DNA of 64,000 nucleotides from Epiperipatus broadwayi (taxonomy: Eukaryota; Onychophora; Udeonychophora; Euonychophora; Peripatidae), in assembly GCA_028023455.1 (NCBI GenBank), contig JAQFVV010000283.1:186001-250000 (forward strand), read 5' to 3'. Position numbers and translations under genes: made by a program. The notes under the pieces are model-generated. The model was not told where the DNA came from. It saw only the letters and a list, made by a program, of their open reading frames with translations, and searched no databases. Below are positions 1 to 11,800 of this stretch, piece by piece (positions within the stretch are counted from its first letter, which is position 1; every line of letters begins with the position of its first letter).

Positions 1-637
1 AACATCAGTTTGTGCACACATTTCCATGGGTACCCACATATATATGTGAAAACAATCAGTATGTAACATTAAAATGTGTTAGCTTATTTTTTTTATTATT
101 ATATAACATTTCCCATATGTTACAGCATGACTATATGCTTATACAGATGCATGTCAGGTAGACACATATAAATTAAAATTAATCATATTTTTATTATTAG
201 ATTATGACAATTCAAATATGTTCATTTTATATTATACAGGCACATCTGTGTGTGATATATACATGCGTTTTATGTGAACCTATTGAGATATTTGTAAATC
301 ACAATGTGATAGCTTATTTCTTTTTGTATTAATCAAAATCAGAATGCTTAATTTATGATTATAGCTGTATTCTGATTGACCTTAATTTTTTTTTAATTTT
401 TTTTTTTTTTCAAAATAATCTTTATTTGCACAAAAAGTAAAATATACATTGTAATATAGAGTTTATGTTTACGATCATGAATGACACATTAAAGACTAAC
501 TAGTTATTAAATTAGATGATGATTACAAGATTAAAAGTAAAATTTTAAGTTACATTACTTATAAGGGATGATCTAATTTGGCATATAAATCCCATGGCGT
601 GTAAAGTTTCAGTGTCATGAATAAATAATATACATGG
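1..637. other. Unassigned AT-rich DNA
   Basis: No coding frame, RNA gene or clear repeat boundary is visible here. The stretch contains T-rich runs (around 389-410) and scattered short AT repeats only. Confidence 0.6.
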
Positions 638-935
638 CTATTGCTGAATATGTAATTGACTCCATGTTTGCTCAGCAAGGCTAGGCAGGCATGTTCTTAG
701 ATCACTTTCTTTAGCTTTATATAATAACTTTAAGAAAATGTCTTCAATAGGACCAGCCAACTCACTATCAAATAATACCTTACATCTAATCTTCCATATG
801 ATAAAATTTATGAAAGTGGCCAAGTGGATGGAGCCAAAATTTCCATTTTTGAATGCATCATTAAGGTAGACATTTGAAGAATTGTATCCTGTAATTCTCT
901 GTAGGGCAATATTTCTTTTTAATTTAATTGTTATT
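638..935 (-). pseudogene. Possible LINE C-terminal scrap
   Basis: On the minus strand an open frame runs from about 935 down to a stop at 638. It contains a FIIWKIRCKVLF-type block followed by a helical, charged tail. A W-K-x-R-x-x-V-x-F block of this kind occurs in the region downstream of the reverse transcriptase in some LINE polyproteins. No RT or endonuclease motif lies next to it. I therefore treat it as a possible decayed LINE end; it could equally be a chance frame. Confidence 0.25.
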
Positions 936-3270
936 AATAAATTTATATTTCATTGTTTAAATTATTCCAGTGAATTTATTTAATCCTAAAATATTGTAAA
1001 TTATTAAATGTTATATTATATCTCTTGCTCAAAATAACAGTTATAGAGCTTTTGCTCATAGAAATAATAAACACCTCCATACTTCCCCATTCTTTTTAAA
1101 TTCATATAAATAAAGATACAATAAAAGACAATTCCCCCCTCCCCCAAGATGCATTTCGTGCTGAACCAGCACTCATCAGTTGGCCCAGGTCACTATCTCT
1201 CATATATATCTTTATTGCTCACTGATCTGGATTCATGCATAATAGTGTATTCTATAAAAGATGTTTATATTAGTGTTTATGGATATCCAGTTGATAATGA
1301 TTTCATTACTTCTCTAATGTTCCTATGGTGTAAAGAGGATATCCTTTAAATTCCATGCATAACATTTCAATTTATTTATTATTTCTTTAGCAATTAAGTT
1401 TATAGTTGACCAGTACATTAGTGGTACTAAGTGGTCAGATGATGGTCAGTATTTTTAGTATCCCAGCATTATTTTTTTAATTGTTATATTCTTATGAATT
1501 AACACTTAAGTTTGTACATCCAAATTATTGTTTAAATAATCTGCTCCAAGCTGGAAAGGGCTAAATAATGAGCCTGGTCTATAGTAGATCCATTTCAAAT
1601 CCAGTCACAAGATTGACTATTGATTTATACTTATTGTAAAATCATTTATGATGATGAATGAGTACTGCTTTGTATAATACTGGGTGAACTTATAGTTAGT
1701 TCTGTGTTCATTACTCATATTTATTCATATTATTTATGAGTATTGCTTTGTATAATACTGGGTGAACTTATAGTTAGTTCTGTGTTCATTACTCATATTT
1801 ATTCATATTATTTGTAAATTTTATATTTAAATTTTGTATTAATTGGGGGTATTGATGATGATTTTTCATCACCCCAGGTTTACCACAGAGTTCATACTAT
1901 TACAATAATATATATATATATATATATATACAGAGATATGTGATTTTTTGATGAACTGATTAACCCATGTTGTCTGTTTATATGTCACTGCTACTAATTG
2001 TTTATATTTGAAGTTTAAATAAAGTTTTAAATTTTCTAGGCATTTAACATTTAATGATAGATGATGGAAATAGTTCAATATATTATCACATCTAATATAT
2101 CATCATCATTAATCTTCAGGCAAATACAAGGCTTTATGATATCTGGAAAGCTTTCAGTTATACAGTAAAATATATATTATGTCAGAGCTGAAGGTTAATG
2201 GACTTTTGGATACATAGTATTTACACGACATTTAAATGTTGATATAATTATAGCTTTAATTTTAAGCCATATAACTTAAGTGGTGTCATAAATAATTTAT
2301 TTGCATACACATAAATATACACGTGTGCGAGAATATTTTATATCCCGAACTTGGTTTTCTCTTCTACAGTATGTCATTGATCTTGAAAAAGCCTGGGGTA
2401 AAATATTGTATCCAGTTTTATTGTCTGGAAACTCTAAAGCATGTTTTTTTTTTCTACTTTTTAAATAAAGCAAAATACATTCATTCCGAACAACTTTGGA
2501 ATTTTATTTTGCATTTGAACGAGTGGGCTGATTTGTGGAAAATCGATCATGCTCCAATTGGTCACCACTATTAATTATGTTTTGCTTGGTGATATCATTT
2601 TTTTATGTGTACATCGAGGTCATCATGAATGGAGCCCGGTTAATTTTTTTTAAATTTATAATAAACTATTTTCGAAATTATAAATTTTATTAAACGCACA
2701 TTATTATATTTTCTTCTGAGCGTAAGCTTGTGGCTAAGACCTGTAGAGGTCCCTACCTTCGAATTTTTCAGGTGCTTATTCATAAGGTTACAGCCTTAGT
2801 AAATATTACTATTTTTGAAAGAAGAGGGGGGGGGTATTTTGTTTCAACATTATTCTACTTATTTAATATATAAATTTGTTTGTATGTTAATATAAAAATA
2901 TTAACCACAAGAATATATTCTTATAAATATATAGTATAGACAAATATAATATGTATAATCCATCTATGTGTTTTATAGCATTATATAATATATGATATAT
3001 GCATACACTCAAATATACATAAATGATATATTTATATCTACAATAAGTAAAATTTTACTATTGCACCGAGTTCAGACATAGTGAGACTCGTTTTAGTTGA
3101 TTGGCAGTTAGACACATGAGTTTCTGTGACATTTGAATTCTGTTTGTTTAATGCTTGGAGAGATCTTTGCCTTCAACAGATTTAAATAATATTTTACAAA
3201 ATAAATTTTTATTAAACAACTAAACCGTCATCATATGACTATCATTTCCTAAGCTTACACAAGCTGCTAA
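936..3270. other. Unassigned AT-rich DNA with short repeats
   Basis: No supported gene. About 1149-1240 matches, at reduced identity, the arm of the foldback family seen complete at 22.3-22.8 kb (the segment with the GCTGAACCAGCACTCATCAG-like core). There is a (TA)n run near 1907-1930, a G-run near 2826 and a short match near 3218-3262 to the outer arm of the 8.0 kb foldback. Confidence 0.5.
1659..1814. repeat. Two-copy tandem duplication, period 78 bp
   Basis: The block starting TGAGTACTGCTTTGTATAAT at 1659 is repeated starting at 1737 with about one base changed. The high identity of the two units implies a recent local duplication. No coding role is seen. Confidence 0.9.
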
Positions 3271-3423
3271 AACGGTAATGTGGTGTGATGTGATGTATTA
3301 TGGCTTCTCCTTAAACGAAGTCAAGAATATCTCAGCAATTATGCCCAGATAAACCTGTTAGCCACTTTCTTTTACATTCCCCACTCTAAATTTACTCATA
3401 ATCTGCTCTATCCCATTTCCACA

Positions 3424-3516
3424 ACATAATTTTTGTCAACTCTATAACCTTTATATCTAAATCCCCCTTACACAATTTTTGTCAACTCTATAACCTTTAT
3501 ATCTAAATCCCCCTTA
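3424..3516. repeat. 46-bp tandem duplication in LINE 3' region
   Basis: A unit containing TTTTGTCAACTCTATAACC occurs at 3431 and again at 3477. The 46-bp period is not a multiple of three. The duplication lies just beyond where the LINE reading frame, followed past its stop, would end. The related 3' end at 46.3 kb diverges inside this unit, so the duplication may be private to this copy. Confidence 0.85.
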
Positions 3517-3641
3517 TCTTTTCCCAAACGCAGCATAAAAACCAATAATTCACTTTCTGTATAATCACTCTTTTCATATTTATTTTTCCACAACTTCATT
3601 ATATGTACCCTTTCTGTTTTCAAACATTTACATTCAATTAA

Positions 3642-5648
3642 CTACTGCCTAATATTTTCAATTCCTTCCTTACATAATTTACAAAATAAATCATCCATAT
3701 TTTTCCATTTACATGTATATTCTTTTGTAGCTAAAGATCCTGTTCGAGCCTTAAACAATAAACTACTTTCCTTACTATTATCATATATTAACTCACACCT
3801 AATATTCTGTTTATTTCTATATATATTTAAACTTTTTTTACTCTCCATACTATTTCTCCCTCTCTCTAACTCCCTAGTCTTTATTAATAAATTTATTCTT
3901 TTATCCCATTCCTTACTTCTATAACATTCAATAATCCTCTTAACACAATCATCCCATCTTTTGTACAAATATACTGATATAAATTCTTTATCCAAATCTT
4001 TTGCATACCGCATTACCTTTCTCACCCATCTTGTTACCTGCCCTTTACTCATAACCCAATTAAATACTATTTTAGCTATTCTTTTATTATCCATAAACTG
4101 CAATCTACCAAACATTTTCATTTTACTTTTTGCATCTCTCATATGAAAACCTGCCCATCCCATTTCTCCTTGAATTGCCTCCCTTGCTGTCCATACTTCT
4201 GCATCCAATGCATGTCTTCCTACTTCCCTTTGAGCTTTTTCTAAATAATCTAATATCTTTTTACTAACATATAATGCATCATTACCATATGTTAACCCTG
4301 CTACTGCAACTCCTTTCCATATAATTCTAGTTACATCATATTTATTATATGAAAATACTATTAATTTCTTTATCAATCCCTTTCTGTTCTTTGCTTCATT
4401 TATCAATTTTTTCTCCCATTCATCCAAATAATTTTTCTGATTACTTAAAATAATTCCCAAATAACTATATCTATTCACCACACTTAACTTAATATCTCCC
4501 AATAAAAATTCTACATCTTCTCTTTCCTCAGTATTAACCATCATTATATTTGATTTTTCTTCACTAAATTTAATCCCCATCTCTTTACCCACCCTTGCAC
4601 ATGTCCTCAACATAACTTCCATATCTTCTCTTTTTTCTGCACACAAAAATATATCATCCGCAAAAAAAAGACCTGACAAAATATATACTCCCGTACTACC
4701 TATTAACGGTATCTCTGTCCCTCTTCCTAATCTTTCTATTGCTCTTTCCATTTCACTCAAATACAACACAAACAAAATAGGTGACATAGGGCATCCTTGC
4801 CTTAGTCCTACACCATTTTAAACTTTAATTGATTCTATATTCTCTAATTGATATATATAATAATTATTTTCATATAATTTCTTAATAATATCTATTAAAG
4901 CTTCATCCATTCCCAAATTTGCTAAACTTATCCATAATCTATTTCTATTTACTCTATCATATGCCTTCTCTATATCTATAAAACTCATATATAACTGTTT
5001 ATCTGCATTCCTACTCATATCCATAAGTTGTGTAACTACAAATAAACTATCTCCTATACGCCTATCTAATCTAAAACCTCCTTGCATTTCACCCACTAAA
5101 TTATTCCATTCCATCCATTTTACAACTTTACTAGCCACCATATACGAGAAAACTTTATATAAAACTGATGTTACCGCTATCGGTCTATAATTATTCAACT
5201 TTCTATGATCCTTACCCTTTCCTTTAAATAATAACCTTACTCTTGTATTACTCCAACTACTTGGGAAAACTCTATTCTGTGCCATTTTATTAAAACAGGA
5301 TAATAACTTTACTTTTGCCCTATATCCTAAATTCATTAACATCTCTGCTGCCCATCCATCTAAACCTCTTGCCTTCCCACTTTTCAATTTCTTCTCTACC
5401 TCATTTAGTTCATTTTCTGAAAAACTAATATTCCCATTACTATATTCTTTCATATTTTCTAACATTCTATCATTCACATCTAACATCTTTTCTATATTCA
5501 TTACATAACTATTTAAGATTCTCTCTAAATCTTCTCTAGAACTACACTCAGTTCCCTCATCACTTCCATCTCTTCCACTTTTATTAATATCCTCCAACAA
5601 TTTACTATTCAATTTCATTCTCTCTCTATAAATATCTATTTTAGCCAA
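3642..5648 (-). pseudogene. LINE reverse transcriptase, interrupted by in-frame stops
   Basis: The RT half of the LINE polyprotein. Reading from 5648, the frame shows the finger motif SGKARGLDGW, the NNYRPIAVTSVLYKVF block, the QGGFRLDRR block and catalytic motif A (FIDIEKAYDRV). A TAA at 4818-4820 interrupts it, and the same frame continues at once with a RQGCPMSPILF block and the catalytic FADD (residues 42-45 counted from the methionine at 4787). Thumb and C-terminal parts follow, ending in a C-x2-C cluster (LFCKLCKEG) before a TAG at 3642-3644. Beyond that TAG the frame again resembles LINE zinc-cluster sequence (LIEC) for roughly 70 codons. All catalytic aspartates are visible; only nonsense changes break it. 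It would prime reverse transcription at a nicked target. Confidence 0.92.
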
Positions 5649-5726
5649 TTTTTTCTTTTCTAAGTACTTTTCCCATTTAGCATTAATATCTTTTTCACTT
5701 TCCTTATTCTTAATAGCACACTTATA

Positions 5727-6788
5727 TTATCTACATGCTTCTTTCCTTTTTTTTACACTTTTACTAAATTTAATTTTTTTATTACTTTTATTCTTTTCAA
5801 TATTCTCACCTAAAACCCTATTTGCAACTTTTTCTACTTCCTTACACCAATCCTTATACTCATCCCCAACCCACTCTTCCATTATTTCTTCAACTTGTAT
5901 TTTATACTCTTCCAACTTATTCTTATCATTCACTCTCCATCCACATCTTTCACTATTATTTCTACTTTTATTTCTATTCTCCATCACATTACTAACCATT
6001 TCAATTACAATGAAATTATGATCACTAGTGCATACTTTTTCTTCATTATCAAATACCTTAATTTTCCGTATTTTATTTATTCCCTCTTTCTCTACCAATA
6101 CATAATCTATTGTGTGAAATATATTATTTCTGGACCATGTGTATTGTCCCTCATATATATTCAATAAATTTCCAATACTCAAATTCACTTTCTGACAAAA
6201 ATTCTTCAAAAGCTGTCCATTTTTATTATCTACATCATCAATTTCTTCAATATGTTCATTCATATCCCCTATAACCATTATTCTCTTCCCCTTTTCTTTA
6301 AAACTTTGTATATCCTTAACTAAACATTCGTATATGTTACTATTCCACTCCAATATAATTTGACTATCTCCAGTAGCTATATAAACTATAGTCACCATCC
6401 ATTCTTGTCTACCCAACCTTATTTCAAACCACAAGTCTTCTTGACATTTAACAATATTTAAATATTTTTTTGATATAACACCTATACCACCACCCCTTTT
6501 TTCTTTTTCTTTTCTATTTATACCCTGCCATACCAACTGTTCCAAAATAGGTTCTTCTCTTAAATGTGTTTCCACTACTGCTAGTACCTCAAGCTCTTCA
6601 TTTTCAATTGTTTTATTTAATTCCATCCACTTTTCTGGTTTCCTACCACCTTGCATATTCAAAAACCCAATTTTAACAATTTCTTCTTTCCTAACTACTC
6701 TTTTATGAATTCTTTTAATTCTTTCTTCTCCATTACATTTATAAATTACTTTCTTACCATTAATTTTACAAACCCATTCCTTCTCCAT
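5727..6788 (-). pseudogene. LINE apurinic-type endonuclease domain
   Basis: The frame starts with ATG at 6786-6788 and gives 353 residues. The exonuclease-endonuclease-phosphatase fold is clear: FLNMQGG at residues 42-48, catalytic glutamate in VVETHL (71-76), GGGIGV, VIGDMNEH near residue 170, TIDYVLV near 227 and the C-terminal SDHNFIVIE with the catalytic histidine near 254. In this family the domain nicks target DNA to provide the 3' hydroxyl for reverse transcription. A TAA at 5727-5729 ends the frame, yet the RT at 5648 is in the same phase and the spacer also translates as lysine/glutamate-rich protein. Endonuclease and RT were therefore probably one polyprotein, and this stop is a nonsense change. 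Confidence 0.92.
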
Positions 6789-6883
6789 ATCTATATTTAT
6801 ATCAAAATCAAATTCCTTTTGCTTACTTCTTATATTCCATCCATTCTTTTTAATAATATTACAATTTAAAAACCCACCTGCCT

Positions 6884-7062
6884 TTATAAGTTTCCCGAAA
6901 AAAATTCTTTATAAATCAAACTCCCTAAAACTTTACTTCCTTGTTTTCCTAAAAGCAACCCATCTTTACTATATAACTCTCTCTTTCCAATAAAACAATC
7001 CCACACATCCACAAACATAACATTATTTCTCTCACACAATTTTTTCAATCTCTCATTTACAA
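6884..7062 (-). pseudogene. LINE ORF1 C-terminus, SGNH/esterase-like
   Basis: About 60 codons reading FVNERLKKLCERNNVMFVDV, then a KRELYSKDGLLLGKQGSKVL-type block ending at the stop at 6884. This matches the C-terminal catalytic block of SGNH hydrolases, where the usual form is D-G-x-H followed by a G; here the histidine position is leucine, so the esterase active site looks lost or variant. Esterase-type ORF1 proteins are known from CR1-group LINEs. The open frame extends upstream to 7141, but those first residues come from the adjoining foldback repeat. The stop lies 96 bp before the endonuclease ORF start. Confidence 0.7.
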
Positions 7063-7275
7063 ACTCTCCATGCAGTAGTGACACCTGGTGCAAGTTATAG
7101 TAATCAATGGATACTAGAAGGTTTGCACATAAAAGTCCCATCTAGTGCCTATTCATCAAATATTCTCAGACTAGTTTCTAGCTTGTGGCTTTCATCATGT
7201 TGGGTAGGGACCAGTTAAGGATATCATGCACAAACCTTCTAGCATCCATTGATTACTATGACTTGCACTGGGTGG
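7060..7275. repeat. Foldback repeat, family A
   Basis: An inverted repeat: the left arm (CTCCATGCAGTAGTGACACC..., 7067-7145) is matched in reverse complement by 7205-7275 (...TTGATTACTATGACTTGCAC). The centre holds CAGACTAGTTTCTAGCTTG, which recurs in all family members (8.2, 8.7, 50.8, 52.9 and 53.6 kb). It abuts the LINE's broken 5' end. No ORF of its own is seen. Confidence 0.85.
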
Positions 7276-7529
7276 CAGTACATATGAAGAGTTTGCTATT
7301 GTTTTATATTTGTATTACTTAATAAAATAAGTCACTTTATTAATTATTCCATTGTTAATAAGTATTCTATCAAGTTATTTTTAAATATAATCCACTAATT
7401 TCAATATATATATTGTAACAGATAAGTAAAATATATGTGTTACTTATTAAATAAAAGGAAGAATAAAAATCCAGACTTAATTTATTAATAAATGATTTAA
7501 AATAAAATAAAGAAAAAATGTAATGATAA
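7276..7529. other. Unassigned AT-rich DNA
   Basis: No gene or repeat structure is recognised between the foldback and the SINE target-site copy. Confidence 0.6.
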
Positions 7530-7639
7530 TGTAATAGATTTGTTTTTTTCATATGTCATAGCATCGGCCAGGAGGCGAACCCACAACCGTCTGCAACCAA
7601 CTACTTGCTTGCAAGGCGGTTGCGATGACAATGTAATAG
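7530..7639 (-). mobile_element. tRNA-derived SINE with 10-bp target duplication
   Basis: On the minus strand the segment reads like the 3' half of a tRNA, with a pol III B-box-like GTGGGTTCGCCTCC, then GGCCGATGCTATGAC and an A-rich tail. The 5' A-box half is missing. The body (7540-7629) is flanked by AATGTAATAG on both sides (7530-7539 and 7630-7639), a clean target-site duplication of LINE-type retroposition. It belongs to the same family as 16.38 and 47.62 kb. Confidence 0.8.
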
Positions 7640-8004
7640 TTAAAATTAGATTTTTTTTATATTTGAAAGAAATTGCTCATCTTTTTTCTTTTTTTAAAAA
7701 ATCACAGATTCTAAAATGGTATGTATTCATTTGAAAAAGAAAATGGAATGTTAAAACTATTTAATTAAATATAAAGTAATCTTTATTTAGTCAGAATGTA
7801 AAGATAATTTTGTAAATTATCTAATCAAGGGGGGAAAAGAATAAGTTGTTTTACTGAAACAAAAGAAAAGAAGATTGAAACTGATTAATAATCTGAATTG
7901 CTGAGACAATGGCTAGTCAAAGATATTTAAAATAATAAATTTTTATTAGTTTAGGATTATTATTACTGAAATTATTAGATAGAGAAAATCATTACTTTTA
8001 TTGA
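7640..8004. other. Unassigned AT-rich DNA
   Basis: No supported feature; A/T-rich with short homopolymers. Confidence 0.6.
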
Positions 8005-8875
8005 AGTTATTAAACCATCAAACATCACATGATCACCATTCTTTATGCTTACACAAGCTGTTTTTCACAAATGCAAAATTCTCCATACAGTAGCGCCACT
8101 CAGTGCAAGTCAGAATAATCAATAGCTGCAGGAAGGTTTGTGTATAAAATCATGCCTATTCATCCAATATCCCCAAACTAGTTTCTATTTAGTGGCTTTC
8201 ATCAGTGAGGAGCCTTGGATTTGAGAGCAGTGAGGAGCCTTGGATTTGAGAGCACTGCACCTAGATCTTATGATCCAATGCAACCCTCCATAGTCACCTT
8301 TTACATTTTTAGATAACTATAAAGCTTTGAATTCAAAATGAAAACAAAATAATGTTTTCAAGCTAAGCTTGTTAGCTTGTATAGTAGTATGAAGAGTTTT
8401 GCTTCTGTGAAAAACAGGTTGTGTACACATAAATAATAGTGATCATGTGATGTTTGACGGTTTAATACCAATCCTGCCTAATAGGATTATGGTGACTATG
8501 GTTATTAAAAAAACCAAAGACACCAAAAAATATGAATGCTGAATTGAGTTTAGATCTATACAATGACACAAGCTAATGAGCTTAGCTTAAAAACATTATT
8601 GTATTTTCACTTTGGACTCAAAGCTTTATGGTTAGCTAAAAAAAGTAAAAGGTGGCTGCTGGAGGGTTGCACTGAATCTAGGTGCAGTGCTCTCTGATCC
8701 AAGATTCTTTACTGATGATGGCCACAAGCCAGAAACTAGTCTGGGGATATTGGATGAGTAGGCAGTAGATAGGGATTTTATGCACAAACCTTCCTGCATT
8801 CATTGATTACTCTGGCTTGCAATGAGTGGCACTACTGTAAAGAGAGTTTTGCCTCTGTGAATTGAAGTTATTCAA
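8005..8875. repeat. Composite foldback element, family A (long form)
   Basis: Two nested inverted repeats. An outer-type arm at 8011-8090 (CATCAAACATCACATGATCA) is inverted at 8395-8470. A second pair runs from about 8085-8370 (CTCCATACAGTAG... to the TATAAAGCTTTGA region) to 8610-8870 in reverse order (...CTCAAAGCTTTATGG... to AGTGGCACTACTG). A related copy lies at 50.43-50.95 kb. A 26-bp segment (GAGCCTTGGATTTGAGAGCA plus flank) is duplicated near 8205-8255. No transposase is visible, so this is a non-autonomous foldback or MITE-like sequence. Confidence 0.8.
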
Positions 8876-11800
8876 GAAGATTACTATTCAACACAGTTAT
8901 TGAAATTATTCACAATAGTTTTGAAGTTATTCAGATTATTCAAACTGCTGTAACTTTACTGTGTTACTAAGTTTTGCAATCTGCACTATTGTGAATTTCT
9001 AGCCATGTATAGGAACTTCTGCAGATGCTCTAAGGATAACCATGCCTTGCTAAATTTGAAAAAGGGTGTTAATTCAGTTTTTTCACCATGCAGTTCCTAT
9101 ACAATAGGATGTGACCAAAATCCTTGAGCTGCCATTGTTAAGACATCCACCCATCATTTACCCAAATCTATTGCCGAACAATGCCATGAAAATATTTTCT
9201 GCCCCAGATACAAGCTACAAGTCACTAAAGAAACCAGGAACCAATTCAAGAATACCATTCATAAAGGCTAGAAACTGTCAAGAAGACAAGGGTGATTACT
9301 CCAAAAATTCTATAGCCAAAACCTAAATCAATATAAAAAAATAAATCAAATCCTACACTTAAACTAAAATATGAAGGATAATTTACATTTTCTTTATAAA
9401 CTTTTTTAAAGTTAGAAATGTCTAAACTCTTACTTCCCAATTTAAATTGGAATTAACTATATGCTAAAATAACTTTGCAATTAGTTTAATTTTATTTTAT
9501 TTTTGTTGTTGTTATAATTTTGATTTGTAAATAAATACATTGTTTTAATTGCTTTAATTGGTTTGAATTATCTTTCTCCATATCGCACTGTATAACATTT
9601 AGTTAAGACATTACCTGAGGACTTAAATTAGGGTTTTCTTGTTTATTTGAGCTAGCTGTAGAATCAAGTGATAGGAGCAATTAATATCTTTTTTTGTGAA
9701 TAGTCTAGTTAATTCATTATGATGACTGGGCAGGGAGCTTATGTCCAGTGTAAGTGAAAATATCCATAGGAGTAATATTTTACTTCTAGAAGATATAAAG
9801 TGGGTTTAATGTTTTTAAATTGTGGCTGTCATTTGTATATTTATAGACAATCTCTGTCTGGCCATTAGTATAGTTACTGTGTAATATATGGACTATATTT
9901 CACCCTCTTCTTGTGTAACAGTTCAGATATAAATTTATTGCAAAATAAATAAGACATATAATTGGCACTGAACATGCCGGAACAACCCTAACATGATTGC
10001 CTGAATGAGCAATTGCATGACTGTCTCCCAAAATAATTGCCAAAAAGCTTTACATGTATAAAAGTAAATGTTATGTAATTAGTTTTACCTGTGTATGTGC
10101 ACACAAAAAAAATCTCAGCTATCAGATAAAGTAAAAATAATAATAAATTAATAAAAGTTATAATTAGTGAGAGATGTGAGAAGAGAGAGAAGGACTAACA
10201 GTGGAATAATAACTTTGTTATAGTATAATAATTGAAATATATATATGTAATAATATTATTATTCAATGACTGCATTTTTTCAAAACAATATTTGTAATTA
10301 TATAATTAAATATTTATAAATACAGTAATTAGATAATTAAAATTTTTATCCACTTAGGAGCACTTTCGATTATCCTGGTAATCTTTGTATATATATATAA
10401 ACATTAATAATAATAATAATTAATAATGTTTAGTTTAAATATGTTGTTATTTTGTAGTTCTTTACACTTGAGAAGTCTGCTTGTAGCAGTGAAACCATTG
10501 GTTGGGTTTAGAGTTTATTCTTTTGGCTACTCTGGTTGGTTGTGAATTTGGGATAATTTTGATATATATATATATATTGTGCCCTTTTCTTTAGATCAGA
10601 ATAAATTTATTATATCAATTTACTGAAAAAGTTTAAATTTAAGATGTGTTCTCTTGGTATAATGATTTTGTTATGCTGACAGTCTTTTAAAAGTTCAATT
10701 TAAGTAAGATGGAAATATTTAATGCCTAAAATTGTGATAAACGTATTTAAAACAGTTAAATAAAGCTAAATGTATAATTATATATGGTTGGGAAAGCTGG
10801 TCATAATAAAATAGTGTAGTAATAAATCTTTAAAATATGTATTAAAAGTTGAATTTTAAAAGCAATAACCTATAATTAAATAAATATTCCATTTTACAGT
10901 ATAAATTATATTTAATAATTATATTTAATATTATATGTCTTAAAAGTAGTATTTGTGGTAGAGAAATGTATATTTAATTTTATGGTATCCAAATTATTAT
11001 TCTAAATTATATTATTATATTTCTTTAATATAATAATTGTTACAATTAAATATTTAATTTTCCCAGACAGAATTTGATACAGTCTGTCTCAGTTGTAAAT
11101 CATGTGATATGTAAGTATTGGTACATGTGTGCTTGCAAGTTTTTTATTAACAAACTTTCAGAATTGCTTTAAAATTACACCATAGAATTGAAAATATTTA
11201 TTTATCTATCACAAGATTAAATATTAAAATTAATTAGCATAAAATATTTGATTAGTTTTAAAAATGAATGTAACTAATAAAAATTAAATATTTTGTTTTA
11301 AAGAAAAGTAGATACAATAAAACTGAAGGTGGAATAAATTGATAAAACATTGTTTTTAAAAGTCATTTTAAAATATTTAGTTATTTTTAATGAAGTATAA
11401 AAATTGATTTAGAATTAATATTTTAAATAATTTTTTTTTTTTAAAAAAGTGTCATTATTTTATTTTTTAATTTTAATTGTGTAATATCAAAATTATATGT
11501 AAATTAAGCCATCAGGTGAAAGTTTAATCCACCAATCAAATGATGTATTTATTTGGGTATAAATACAGATGCTCAATTATTTTCAGGGTGCTTCTGTTAG
11601 TCAATTTTGCTTCTGTTAATTAGATTTGCTTCTATTAAAAAAAATCTGCTTCTGTCAATTTAATTTGCTTCAAATTAGTCAATTGAGTGCTATAATAGCT
11701 CTCTAATAATTTATTTGAAATCAAGAAGTGTACCAATTGAATTGTTTAGCAAAGAGAGTATTATAAACAAATTATAAATTTATTATCTAAATTATGCATT

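Larger units (their letters stand above)
3276..7062 (-). mobile_element. LINE (non-LTR) retrotransposon, 5'-truncated
   Basis: The minus strand carries, in order, the C-terminal part of an SGNH/esterase-like ORF1, an endonuclease-RT frame, a short 3' UTR and a terminal run of CACAT-like pentamers (plus-strand GTGATGTGATG near 3283). The 5' end is lost: at about 7062 the sequence changes into a foldback repeat. Two shorter 3' ends of the same family lie at 46.0-46.34 kb. An esterase-type ORF1 with an apurinic-type endonuclease suggests the CR1/L2 group, but the clade is an inference. Several in-frame stops make this copy inactive. Confidence 0.9.

Noticed and set aside
3642-6788. Genetic code change (TAA/TAG as sense) suggested by in-frame stops in the LINE
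   Set aside because: Other frames in the window end normally at TAA, TAG and TGA, and the LINE is a truncated dead copy; nonsense mutation is simpler.
5895-6869. Plus-strand frames across the LINE
   Set aside because: Antisense to the endonuclease ORF, low-complexity, and without motifs.
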